From assembly GCA_016844545.1 (NCBI GenBank), contig JAENJC010000065.1:1-7059 (forward strand): a stretch of DNA of 7,059 nt, written 5' to 3'. Within the stretch, counting starts at the first letter, position 1. Each line of letters starts with the position of its first letter. A program made the translations under genes and the position numbers. The notes below the pieces were generated by a model, which was not told the origin of the DNA, did not search any database, and worked only from the letters and a program-made list of their open reading frames with translations. The stretch is from Deltaproteobacteria bacterium. GTDB taxonomy: Bacteria > Desulfobacterota > JAENJC01. This document shows, in pieces, positions 1-5,612 of the stretch.

Positions 1-5
1 TTCAT
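1..5 (-). CDS. pheT: Probable start of pheT (phenylalanine--tRNA ligase beta), cut by window edge
   Basis: Only an ATG followed by AA is visible, three bases after the pheS stop codon. pheT normally follows pheS directly, and its product usually begins Met-Lys, which an ATG-AA start would allow. No Shine-Dalgarno is evident, so translation would depend on coupling to pheS. The call rests on gene order rather than on coding sequence. Confidence 0.35.
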
Positions 6-8
6 AAT

Positions 9-896
9 TTAAAATTGATTCAGGAACCTAACATCATTTTCAAAGAAGAGCCTTATATCATTTATCTTGTATTTCAGCATGGCGATCCTCTCTATCCCCA
101 TGCCGAAGGCAAAACCCGTATATATCTCAGGGTCGTATTTAACAAAATTGAACACGGCCGGATCAACCATCCCGCAACCCATAATCTCAAGCCAGCCTGT
201 GCCTGAGCAGACCCTGCACCCGTCACCCCTGCAAAGAACACACTGGATATCTACCTCAGCAGACGGTTCTGTAAAAGGGAAGAAGCTCGGCCTGAACCTT
301 AAAGATACGTCCTCTCCAAACATCTCGCCAACGAAGGTCTTAAGTATCCCCTTGAGGTCTCCAAAGGATATCCCCTTGTCCGATGTATGGGTTCTGAGAA
401 CTATATCTTCGGATATATAGAAGGTATCCTGCATGTCCCTGGCTGGATGGTCTCTGGGGATATTCAGGGCCTCAAAATTGTAGTAATCGGTCTCAATCTC
501 CGGGCCGTCAGCCACAGAAAATCCTATCCTTGTGAATATCCCTACCACCTCATCCATCACAATGGAAAGAGGATGCCTTTTCCCTACCTGTACCCTTCTG
601 CCAGGCAGAGTGATATCAACCTTCTCTTTCTTTAGAGAATCCTCAGTGGCCTTCTTCTTTATGGAGAGGAGCCTTCCGGTAAAGGCAGCCTCAATGGTGT
701 CTTTTACAACATTTACAAGCTGTCCAAAGGCTGGGCGCTCAGACGGAGAAAGGCTCCCCATCTCCTTCATGGTCGCCGTAATCTCACCCTTCTTTCCGAG
801 ATAACGGGCCTTCACGGAGATGAGCTCCTGCTCGTCAGGCGCCTTATCTATAAGGACAAGCGCCTCTTCCTTAAGCCTTTCAAGACTTCCCTTCAT
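9..896 (-). CDS. pheS: Phenylalanine--tRNA ligase alpha subunit with apparent internal deletion of the motif 2 region
   Basis: PheS is the catalytic alpha subunit of the cytoplasmic alpha2beta2 enzyme that charges tRNA-Phe. An N-terminal coiled-coil arm (about residues 1-90) is followed by the class II core: HPL at 108-110, GFSVADGPEIETDYYNFEAL at 125-144, DTFYISED at 157-164 and RTHTS at 168-172. The C-terminal part has RFRPSFFPFTEPSAEVDI (200-217), a Cys-x2-Cys-x4-Cys-x2-Cys cluster (219-230), GCGMVDP (240-246) and the motif 3 stretch GFAFGMGIERIAMLKY (261-276). The protein has 295 residues against about 325-350 for the family. The shortfall is at one point: RTHTS runs straight into DKGISFGDL, skipping the segment that normally carries VYRRD, the THxxxFHQ sequence and EG. 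The gene starts one base after the rplT stop (TAA-G-ATG) with no clear Shine-Dalgarno, so it is probably translationally coupled. Family identity is certain; activity of this form is doubtful. Confidence 0.95.
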   Translation of the reverse strand: MKGSLERLKEEALVLIDKAPDEQELISVKARYLGKKGEITATMKEMGSLSPSERPAFGQLVNVVKDTIEAAFTGRLLSIKKKATEDSLKKEKVDITLPGRRVQVGKRHPLSIVMDEVVGIFTRIGFSVADGPEIETDYYNFEALNIPRDHPARDMQDTFYISEDIVLRTHTSDKGISFGDLKGILKTFVGEMFGEDVSLRFRPSFFPFTEPSAEVDIQCVLCRGDGCRVCSGTGWLEIMGCGMVDPAVFNFVKYDPEIYTGFAFGMGIERIAMLKYKINDIRLFFENDVRFLNQF

Positions 897-897
897 C

Positions 898-1254
898 TTA
901 TTGAATGTTTTCTTTGGCGATCGTTATAAGCCTGGAAAAACCGGCAGGATCGTTCACGCAGAGGTCGGCCAAAACCTTCCTGTCAAGATCGACACCGCCT
1001 TTTTTAAGGCCGGCTATGAACTTGCTGTACGAAAGGTCTGCCATCCTCACAGCCGCATTTATCCTGGTGATCCAGAGGGCCCTGAACTCTCTCTTCCTGA
1101 CCTTCCTGTCCCTGAATGCGTAGTTGAGACCTTTATCTATGGTCTCCATAGCGGTCTTCAGACGTATCCTTCTGCTGCTATAAAAACCCTTTGCCAACTT
1201 CAGTATCGCTTTTCTCTTGTTTTTACCTTTAGGTCCTCTTTTTACTCTGGGCAT
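898..1254 (-). CDS. rplT: Ribosomal protein L20
   Basis: L20 binds 23S rRNA, is needed for early 50S assembly, and in several bacteria represses its own operon. The protein has 118 residues, the usual length. It begins MPRVKRG, has a basic N-terminal tail (to about residue 40) and the conserved core with YAFRDRKVRKREFRALWI (45-62), RINAA (64-68), LSYSKFI (74-80) and LDRKVLADL (94-102), then NDPAGF. The ATG is preceded by AAGGAG with a seven-base spacer. It lies downstream of rpmI and immediately before pheS, the classical infC-rpmI-rplT order. The N-terminal GPKGKNKRKAILKLAKGF is somewhat divergent but fits the RNA-binding tail. Confidence 0.98.
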   Translation of the reverse strand: MPRVKRGPKGKNKRKAILKLAKGFYSSRRIRLKTAMETIDKGLNYAFRDRKVRKREFRALWITRINAAVRMADLSYSKFIAGLKKGGVDLDRKVLADLCVNDPAGFSRLITIAKENIQ

Positions 1255-1277
1255 TTCATTACTCCTTGATAAATTTT

Positions 1278-1305
1278 ATCCTTCATCCTTCATCCTTCAT
1301 CCTTA
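1278..1305 (-). repeat. Heptamer tandem repeat (GAAGGAT on the coding strand), four copies
   Basis: On the plus strand ATCCTTC occurs three times in a row, followed by ATCCTTA. On the transcribed strand this reads as repeated GAAGGAT. The first unit includes the rpmI stop codon TAA, and the array fills most of the short spacer before rplT. Each unit contains AAGGA or GGATGA, which resemble a Shine-Dalgarno core, but the rplT site proper (AAGGAG) lies outside the array. Confidence 0.9.
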
Positions 1306-1500
1306 AAGATAAGGTATCAACCTCTTCATGTTCTTTTCATCCACCTTTGCAACAAGGCCGCCCTTCCTCAGTCCCCTCTTTCTTGAGGTCGTCTTACTTG
1401 TAAGGATATGTCTGGTGTTGGCCTTGCTCCTCTTTACCTTTCCTGAGGCCGTAAGTTTAAACCTCTTGGCAGCCCCTTTATTCGTCTTTAGCTTTGGCAT
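1303..1500 (-). CDS. rpmI: Ribosomal protein L35
   Basis: L35 is a small, very basic protein of the 50S subunit. The sequence has 65 residues, the normal length, and runs MPKLKTNKGAAKRFKLTASGKVKR, then ANTRHILTSKTTSRKRGLRK, and ends NMKRLIPYL. These are the family hallmarks: KTxKgAaKRFk, HIL and a KR-rich C-terminal part. The ATG is preceded by AAAGGAGGGCAT, a strong ribosome binding site. It lies between infC (133-base spacer) and rplT (48-base spacer). In Escherichia coli this gene is the entry point for L20-mediated repression, with L35 and L20 translation coupled. The long inverted repeat just upstream occupies the equivalent place. Confidence 0.98.
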   Translation of the reverse strand: MPKLKTNKGAAKRFKLTASGKVKRSKANTRHILTSKTTSRKRGLRKGGLVAKVDEKNMKRLIPYL

Positions 1501-1532
1501 ATGCCCTCCTTTGTATTTATAAACGATTCAAC

Positions 1533-1604
1533 AACAGAGACACTGAGGCACTGAGAAAACAAATAAATCAAATATATTTTACTCTGCGTCTCTGTGCCTC
1601 TGTG
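1533..1604. repeat. Imperfect 23-bp inverted repeat in the infC-rpmI spacer
   Basis: Arms lie at 1533-1555 and 1582-1604, with a 26-base AT-rich loop. By hand, 17 of 23 positions are complementary, and two more would be G-U pairs in the minus-strand transcript. Each arm is itself a run of short CAGAG/CACAGAG-like subrepeats. The rest of the 133-base spacer is AT-rich, apart from the rpmI ribosome binding site. In mRNA this would be a long hairpin about 30 bases before the rpmI start codon. Confidence 0.75.
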
Positions 1605-1633
1605 GTTAATTTTATCTTTTTTAGACTTAAATA

Positions 1634-2146
1634 TTATTTCTTTGGTGCAATAATCATCGTCATGTTCCTTCCTTCCTGCCTGGGAGACTGCTCTATCACA
1701 CCATACTCCTTTACCATCTCCGCCATCCTGTCGAGTAATGCCCTTCCAAATTCAGTATGGGCCATCTCCCTGCCTCTGAATAAGACCACCACCTTCGCCT
1801 TGTTACCGTCTTCCAGAAACCTGAGTACATGCTTGAATTTAAACTGAAAGTCATGCTCCTCAGTCTTCGGCCCAAGCTTTACCTCTTTAACAAGAACCAC
1901 GCTCTGCTTCTTCTTAGCCTCATGACTCTTCTTGCTCTGCTGGTATTTAAACTTTCCATAGTCCATGATTCTACATACAGGCGGAGTCGCCCCTGGAGAT
2001 ATCTCTACCAGATCCAGCCCTTCAGCCTCAGCCGCAGCCAGTGCATCCCTTACGCTCATGATGCCGAGTTGAGCTGCATCGCTCCCGAGCACCCTTATCT
2101 CATTAGCCCTTATCATCCTGTTGATTCTTACAGTGTCCTTAGCGAT
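1634..2146 (-). CDS. infC: Translation initiation factor IF-3, probable AUC start
   Basis: IF3 binds the 30S subunit, prevents premature 50S joining and enforces start-codon fidelity. From the proposed start the protein has 170 residues. The N-terminal domain holds RINRMIRANEIRVLG (7-21), LGIMSVRDAL and DLVEISPGATPPVCRIMDYGKFKYQ (45-69). A lysine-rich linker (SKKSHEAKKKQ) follows, then the C-terminal domain with VKLGPKTEEHDFQFK (89-103), FLEDGNKAKV, FRGREM (123-128) and MTMIIAPKK at the end. The first in-frame ATG (2116) would cut the conserved RIN segment and has no Shine-Dalgarno. The ATC at 2146-2144 lies seven bases after a perfect AGGAGGT and keeps that segment. Non-AUG starts (AUU/AUC) are a known infC feature used for IF3 autoregulation. 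The stop precedes rpmI by 133 bases. Confidence 0.93.
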   Translation of the reverse strand: MAKDTVRINRMIRANEIRVLGSDAAQLGIMSVRDALAAAEAEGLDLVEISPGATPPVCRIMDYGKFKYQQSKKSHEAKKKQSVVLVKEVKLGPKTEEHDFQFKFKHVLRFLEDGNKAKVVVLFRGREMAHTEFGRALLDRMAEMVKEYGVIEQSPRQEGRNMTMIIAPKK

Positions 2147-2151
2147 ATTCG

Positions 2152-3876
2152 TTACCTCCTGTAGATTAAATTCTCTTCCATTATAGATATAAACCCGTCT
2201 ATATCCATAGAACCAAGATCTTCGCCGCTTCTCTTCCTGACAGAAACTCCCTGGTTTTCCATCTCTTTATCGCCAACAACAAGCATATATGGTATCTTCT
2301 GCATCTGTGCCTCGCGGATCTTGTAACCTATCTTTTCGTTCCTCTTATCTATATCCGCCCTTATCCCGGCCTTCCTAAGTTTATCAAGGACACCGTCGGC
2401 ATAAGCAATCTGGTTGTCTGTTATGGTCATTACCAACGCCTGAACTGGGGCAAGCCATGTCGGAAAGGCCCCGGCATAATGCTCAATGAGAACTCCAAAG
2501 AACCGCTCAAGGGAACCCATAAGCGCCCTGTGTATCATAATAGGCCTGTGCTTTTTACTGTCTTCTCCGATATAGTTCACGTCGAACTTTTCAGGGAGGT
2601 TGAAGTCCACCTGAATAGTGGAGCACTGCCAGGAACGTCCGATAGAATCCTTTATCTTCAGGTCTATCTTTGGACCGTAAAAGGCCCCGCCTCCCTCATC
2701 CACCTTGTATGAAAGGTTGTGCCTTTCAAGTCCCTCTCTAAGCGCCTCTGTTGCCTCATCCCACACTGCTGGCTCGCCTACAAACTTCTCAGGCCTTGTA
2801 GAAAGATATGCCTCGAACTCGCTGAACCCAAATGTCCTCAGTATATAAAGCACAAAGTCAATGACCCTGTCTATCTCTGATCCAAGCTGTTCACGGGTGC
2901 AGAATACATGGGCATCATCCTGGGTAAACCCCCGCACCCTCATAAGCCCATGAAGGACACCCGACTTCTCGAACCTGTATACGGTGCCCAACTCCGCCAG
3001 CCTTATCGGAAGGTCCCTGTAGCTCTTCATGGCCGAGTTGTAGATCATGATATGGAACGGACAGTTCATAGGCTTGAGCTCATACTCAAACCCCTCTACA
3101 TCCATGGGAGAGTACATGCTCTCCCTGTAAAAATCCCAGTGCCCGCTCTGCTTCCAGAGGTCAAGCCTGGCTATGTGGGGCGTAAACACCAGCTCATAAC
3201 CTGCCTTGTAATGCTCATCCCTCCAGAAGTCCTCTATGGCCTTCCTGATCCTCGCACCCTTTGGATGCCAAAGGACAAGCCCTCCGCCAGCCTCGTCGTT
3301 TATGCTGAAGAGGTCAAGCTCCTTTCCAAGCTTCCTATGGTCCCTTTTCTTGGCCTCTTCGAGCTTATCAAGATGGCCCTTCAGTTCATCCTTGGTAAGG
3401 AATGCAGTTCCATAGACCCTTTGGAGCATCTTATTCTTTTCATCACCACGCCAGTAAGCTCCGGCAATTGACAAAAGTTTGAATGCCTTTGCCTTGCCTG
3501 TATAACGAAGATGCGGGCCGCGGCAGAGGTCAACGAAATCACCCTGTTCATAGACAGAAAAGGTCTCATCAGGGAAGCCAGCTATCAGCTCCAGCTTGTA
3601 GTCCTCGCCTTTTTCTTTAAAGAGGCTGATGGCATCAATTCTCGAAAGCTCCTTCCGAACTATGGGTAGGTTCCGCTTTACGATCTCGGCCATCCTCTTC
3701 TCTATAGCGTCAAGGTCTTCGAGCGTAAAGGGCCTGTCAAGGTCGAAGTCATAGTAGAACCCGTCCTCAATGGCAGGGCCTATGGCAAGCTTCGCCGATG
3801 GATAAAGCTCTTTCACTGCCTGGGCAAGGATATGCGCAGAGCTGTGACGTAATACCTCAATTTCTTCTGTACTCAA
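2152..3876 (-). CDS. thrS: Threonine--tRNA ligase lacking the N-terminal TGS domain
   Basis: ThrRS charges tRNA-Thr and clears mischarged Ser-tRNA-Thr in the cytoplasm. The 574 residues begin directly at the editing domain. The editing motifs HSSAH (11-15) and Cys118-x3-His122 are intact. The class II catalytic core follows, with motif 1 around GARIRKAIEDFW (207-218), MNCP (270-273), motif 2 YRFEKSGVLHGLMRVRGFTQDDAH (300-323), motif 3 around HRALMGSLERFFGVLIEHYAG (449-469), and the zinc ligands Cys272, His323 and His449. An anticodon-binding domain runs from about 475 to 574. Typical bacterial ThrRS has about 635-645 residues with a TGS domain of about 60 residues first; none is encoded here. 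The start is TTG, about seven bases after GGAG. An in-frame TGA 19 codons upstream, followed by no ATG or GTG, leaves no room for a TGS domain. Confidence 0.95.
   Translation of the reverse strand: MSTEEIEVLRHSSAHILAQAVKELYPSAKLAIGPAIEDGFYYDFDLDRPFTLEDLDAIEKRMAEIVKRNLPIVRKELSRIDAISLFKEKGEDYKLELIAGFPDETFSVYEQGDFVDLCRGPHLRYTGKAKAFKLLSIAGAYWRGDEKNKMLQRVYGTAFLTKDELKGHLDKLEEAKKRDHRKLGKELDLFSINDEAGGGLVLWHPKGARIRKAIEDFWRDEHYKAGYELVFTPHIARLDLWKQSGHWDFYRESMYSPMDVEGFEYELKPMNCPFHIMIYNSAMKSYRDLPIRLAELGTVYRFEKSGVLHGLMRVRGFTQDDAHVFCTREQLGSEIDRVIDFVLYILRTFGFSEFEAYLSTRPEKFVGEPAVWDEATEALREGLERHNLSYKVDEGGGAFYGPKIDLKIKDSIGRSWQCSTIQVDFNLPEKFDVNYIGEDSKKHRPIMIHRALMGSLERFFGVLIEHYAGAFPTWLAPVQALVMTITDNQIAYADGVLDKLRKAGIRADIDKRNEKIGYKIREAQMQKIPYMLVVGDKEMENQGVSVRKRSGEDLGSMDIDGFISIMEENLIYRR
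2154..2160 (-). promoter_or_regulatory. infC Shine-Dalgarno inside the thrS stop region
   Basis: AGGAGGT on the minus strand matches the anti-Shine-Dalgarno perfectly and lies seven bases before the proposed infC AUC. The same bases encode the last two Arg codons of thrS and the first base of its TAA stop, so ribosomes finishing thrS must cover it. This site decides the infC start. Confidence 0.85.
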
Positions 3877-3897
3877 AACATCTCCACTCTGGATAAA

Positions 3898-3929
3898 CGG
3901 CCCGAGCCCAAGACGGGCGTAGGCGGCCG
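3898..3929 (-). promoter_or_regulatory. GC-rich stem-loop in the thrS leader
   Basis: In the minus-strand transcript an outer CGGCC/GGCCG pairing (3925-3929 with 3898-3902) encloses an inner GCCC/GGGC stem (3915-3918 with 3906-3909) and a five-base loop. An alternative inner pairing GCCCG/CGGGC (3914-3918 with 3900-3904) competes with it. It sits about 20 bases before the thrS TTG. Only three T residues follow, so it is not a convincing terminator. A role in controlling thrS is inference. Confidence 0.45.
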
Positions 3930-3957
3930 ATCATGAACAGACCGGCACTTTTTTATA

Positions 3958-3974
3958 TCAGCCCTGACGGCTGA
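3958..3974 (-). other. Small stem-loop downstream of tRNA-Val
   Basis: TCAGCC and GGCTGA are perfectly complementary around a five-base centre, 12 bases after the encoded CCA. It could help define the tRNA 3' end for processing or form part of the thrS leader. No T tract follows on the transcribed strand, so termination is not supported. Confidence 0.4.
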
Positions 3975-3985
3975 CAGTTCTTTCA

Positions 3986-4060
3986 TGGTAGGCACGGGCA
4001 GGATTGAACTGCCGACCCCTTCCGTGTCAGGGAAGTGCTCTCCCACTGAGCTACGCGCCT
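3986..4060 (-). tRNA. tRNA-Val (anticodon GAC)
   Basis: A complete 75-nt cloverleaf can be folded by hand. The acceptor stem pairs AGGCGCG with CGTGCCT (one G-U), with A as discriminator and an encoded CCA. The D stem is GCTC/GAGC, and the anticodon stem is CTTCC/GGAAG around loop CTGACAC, giving anticodon GAC, which reads GUC and GUU. The five-base variable loop is GGGTC, and the T stem is GGCAG/CTGCC with loop TTCAATC. It has its own near-consensus promoter upstream and lies 109 bases before thrS with no terminator seen, so it is probably the first cistron of the thrS operon and is released by RNase processing. Confidence 0.97.
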
Positions 4061-4076
4061 GAAAAAATAAGCGTTC

Positions 4077-4105
4077 TTTATATCAGTTGAGCCCAAACTT
4101 GTCAA
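4077..4105 (-). promoter_or_regulatory. Sigma70-type promoter for tRNA-Val and the thrS operon
   Basis: The -35 is a perfect TTGACA (4105-4100) and the -10 is TATAAA (4082-4077), separated by exactly 17 bases. The tRNA 5' end is 16 bases after the -10, leaving a leader of roughly 10 nt. It lies in the 89-base spacer after glgC; the rest of that spacer shows no clear terminator. Confidence 0.88.
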
Positions 4106-4149
4106 GTAAAATATGGTACTTAGCCGGCAAAAGGGGGGACGACAAGGGA

Positions 4150-5379
4150 TCAATCCGCCTTTGGTATCACTATAATGCTTGACTCCTTGTCCATGAAATA
4201 TTTCTTCTTATCTTCCTCGTAATTGTACCCGATCTCGGTACCAGCCGGGATATTGACATTCTTGTCTATGATCGACATGTTGATCTTGCACCCTTCCCCT
4301 ATCTCTACGCCGTCCATGATTATCGAATTGATTATACTGGCACCGCTGTTGATGTGAACGTTTCTGCCAAGGACAGAATCCTGGACATTGGCGCCGGTCA
4401 CTATGCACCCCTCCGATACCACGGAGTTTATCACACTCCCCCTCTTCCCTTTTTTGTCATAGCAGAACTTGGCTGGAGGAGCGCCGTAGCTGGCCGTCCG
4501 GATCGGCCACTTGGAGTTGTAAAGGTTGAATGTGGAATCTATCCTCCTCAAGTCCATATTGGTCTCCCAGTATGTCTTTATGGTACCCACGTCCCGCCAG
4601 TATCCTCTTTCTATTTCAGAGGCGCCTGGGACGTTGTTGGTCATAAAGTCATAGACGAAGAGGCGGGACTTCTTGTAGATACTCGGGAGGATTGATTTTC
4701 CGAAGTCATGTTCCGTGTCTTCCTTGGCATCCTCTTCGAGGACATCTATCAAAAAATCTGTGTTGAATATGTAGTTGCCCATGGAGATCAATGCCTTTGT
4801 TGGGTCGTTAGGCATGGGAATAGGGTTTTTAGGCTTTTCCTGAAACCCCTGGATCCTGCCTTTCTTGTCAGCCTGGATGATCCCGAACTGGCTGGCCTCC
4901 TCCAATGGGACAGGAAGGGCGGAAACGGTGACATCAGCCTTATTCTTGATATGGAACTCTATCATCTGCCTTATGTCCATCCTGTATACATGGTCTGCAC
5001 CGAAGATTAGGACGATATCAGGGGCAAAACGCTTTATGAGATTAATATTCTGATATATGGCATCTGCGGTCCCCTTATACCACTCCTCTCCGGTCCTCAT
5101 CTGGGCCGGAACAATAGTGACAAACTGGTCCCTGAGAACGGTCCCAAATCTCCAGCCGTCCTTCAGGTGCTCCATTAGGGACTGGGCCTTGAACTGGGTC
5201 AGTACGTAAATCGAGTAGATACCGGAGTTTACCAGATTGCTCAGGACAAAATCTGTAATCCTGTACTTCCCTCCGAACGGGACTGCCGGCTTGGCCCTTT
5301 CCTGGGTCAAAGGGAACAACCTGGTCCCCTTACCGCCAGCCATGACCATAGCCAAGACCCTCATGTTTTCCATTGCCAT
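4150..5379 (-). CDS. glgC: Glucose-1-phosphate adenylyltransferase (ADP-glucose pyrophosphorylase)
   Basis: GlgC makes ADP-glucose from ATP and glucose-1-phosphate, the committed and allosterically controlled step of bacterial glycogen synthesis. The 409-residue length is normal. The nucleotidyltransferase domain has AGGKGTRLFPLTQERAKPAVPF (14-35), GGKYRITDFVLSN (36-48), GTADAIYQN (103-111), GADHVYRMD (127-135, with the catalytic Asp at the end), FQEKP (179-183, sugar-phosphate Lys) and GYWRDVGT (259-266). From about 315 a left-handed beta-helix follows with hexapeptide-like repeats (VVSEGCIVTGANVQDSVLG, then IIMDGVEIGEGCKI). The first of two nearby ATGs (MAM) was chosen because GAGGGGG ends five bases before it. 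No other glycogen gene is in the window, so it appears to be transcribed alone. Its mRNA leader contains a palindromic repeat. Confidence 0.97.
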   Translation of the reverse strand: MAMENMRVLAMVMAGGKGTRLFPLTQERAKPAVPFGGKYRITDFVLSNLVNSGIYSIYVLTQFKAQSLMEHLKDGWRFGTVLRDQFVTIVPAQMRTGEEWYKGTADAIYQNINLIKRFAPDIVLIFGADHVYRMDIRQMIEFHIKNKADVTVSALPVPLEEASQFGIIQADKKGRIQGFQEKPKNPIPMPNDPTKALISMGNYIFNTDFLIDVLEEDAKEDTEHDFGKSILPSIYKKSRLFVYDFMTNNVPGASEIERGYWRDVGTIKTYWETNMDLRRIDSTFNLYNSKWPIRTASYGAPPAKFCYDKKGKRGSVINSVVSEGCIVTGANVQDSVLGRNVHINSGASIINSIIMDGVEIGEGCKINMSIIDKNVNIPAGTEIGYNYEEDKKKYFMDKESSIIVIPKAD

Positions 5380-5402
5380 ATCGACCCCCTCAAACTGGAT
5401 TT

Positions 5403-5461
5403 ATACCAAGTTGCTTTCAAATATCTCCCTTTAAGATTAATGAAAGCTTACTTGGGATTAT
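5403..5461. repeat. Palindromic 59-bp repeat, copy A (glgC leader)
   Basis: It matches copy B at 51 of 59 positions with no gaps by hand alignment. The first 14 and last 26 positions are identical, and all differences fall in between. CCAAGTTGCTTTCA near the left end pairs with TGAAAGCTTACTTGG near the right end, with one small bulge. Read from the glgC promoter, it would form a hairpin in the mRNA leader, ending about 25 bases before the start codon. Confidence 0.8.
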
Positions 5462-5484
5462 GACCAGGATAGCTTGATTCGGGC

Positions 5485-5493
5485 ATTATATCA
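5485..5493 (-). promoter_or_regulatory. Extended -10 promoter for glgC
   Basis: TGATATAAT on the minus strand is a perfect extended -10 element (TG, one base, TATAAT). The -35 region at the usual spacing is poor (TTCTTT at a 16-base spacer), which fits extended -10 promoters. It would give a leader of about 100 nt before the glgC ATG, with copy A inside it. Confidence 0.65.
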
Positions 5494-5521
5494 GGGATGA
5501 GTAAAAAAAGAACCAAGATTA

Positions 5522-5580
5522 ATACCAAGTTGCTTGCAAAGATCTACTATTGCCATTAATGAAAGCTTACTTGGGATTAT
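5522..5580. repeat. Palindromic 59-bp repeat, copy B
   Basis: Direct repeat of copy A, starting 119 bases further on. The same stem is possible with one extra mismatch (CTTGCA against TGAAAG). It lies upstream of the glgC promoter, in the polX 3' region. A run of seven T residues follows on the minus strand, but about 13 bases after the hairpin, too far for a typical terminator. Confidence 0.8.
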
Positions 5581-5586
5581 ACCTGA

Positions 5587-5612
5587 GCATTCAAAAGTCG
5601 TTAATTGAATGC
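5587..5612. repeat. 8-bp perfect inverted repeat
   Basis: GCATTCAA (5587-5594) and TTGAATGC (5605-5612) are exact reverse complements around a ten-base loop, inside the larger repeat-rich spacer downstream of polX. No T tract follows on the minus strand. Confidence 0.55.

Noticed and set aside
219..230. Cysteine cluster in PheS as an unusual zinc insertion (residue numbers 219-230)
   Set aside because: A Cys-x2-Cys and Cys-x2-Cys motif at this place is common in bacterial PheS, so it is not novel.
820..1269. 149-codon open frame on the plus strand
   Set aside because: It is antisense to the start of pheS and all of rplT, both clearly real, and has no recognisable domain.
2116..2118. ATG as the infC start
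   Set aside because: No Shine-Dalgarno precedes it and it would cut the conserved RIN-IR segment. The ATC at 2146 fits both the ribosome binding site and the family.
2908..3471. 187-codon open frame on the plus strand
   Set aside because: It lies entirely antisense to thrS, whose conserved motifs fill the region, and its translation resembles no family I recognise.
3877..3985. T-box leader in front of thrS
   Set aside because: No T-box antiterminator consensus and no terminator hairpin with a T tract are present in the 109 bases.
4061..4149. Terminator downstream of glgC
   Set aside because: The spacer has a GCCGGC palindrome and a C-rich run but no stem followed by T residues; only the tRNA promoter is supported.
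4354..5010. Two plus-strand open frames of about 100-113 codons
   Set aside because: Both are antisense shadows of glgC, without ribosome binding sites or recognisable domains.
5502..5580. Rho-independent terminator after polX (copy B hairpin plus seven T)
   Set aside because: The T run begins about 13 bases after the stem, and the hairpin is AT-rich with a long loop, so it does not meet the usual pattern.
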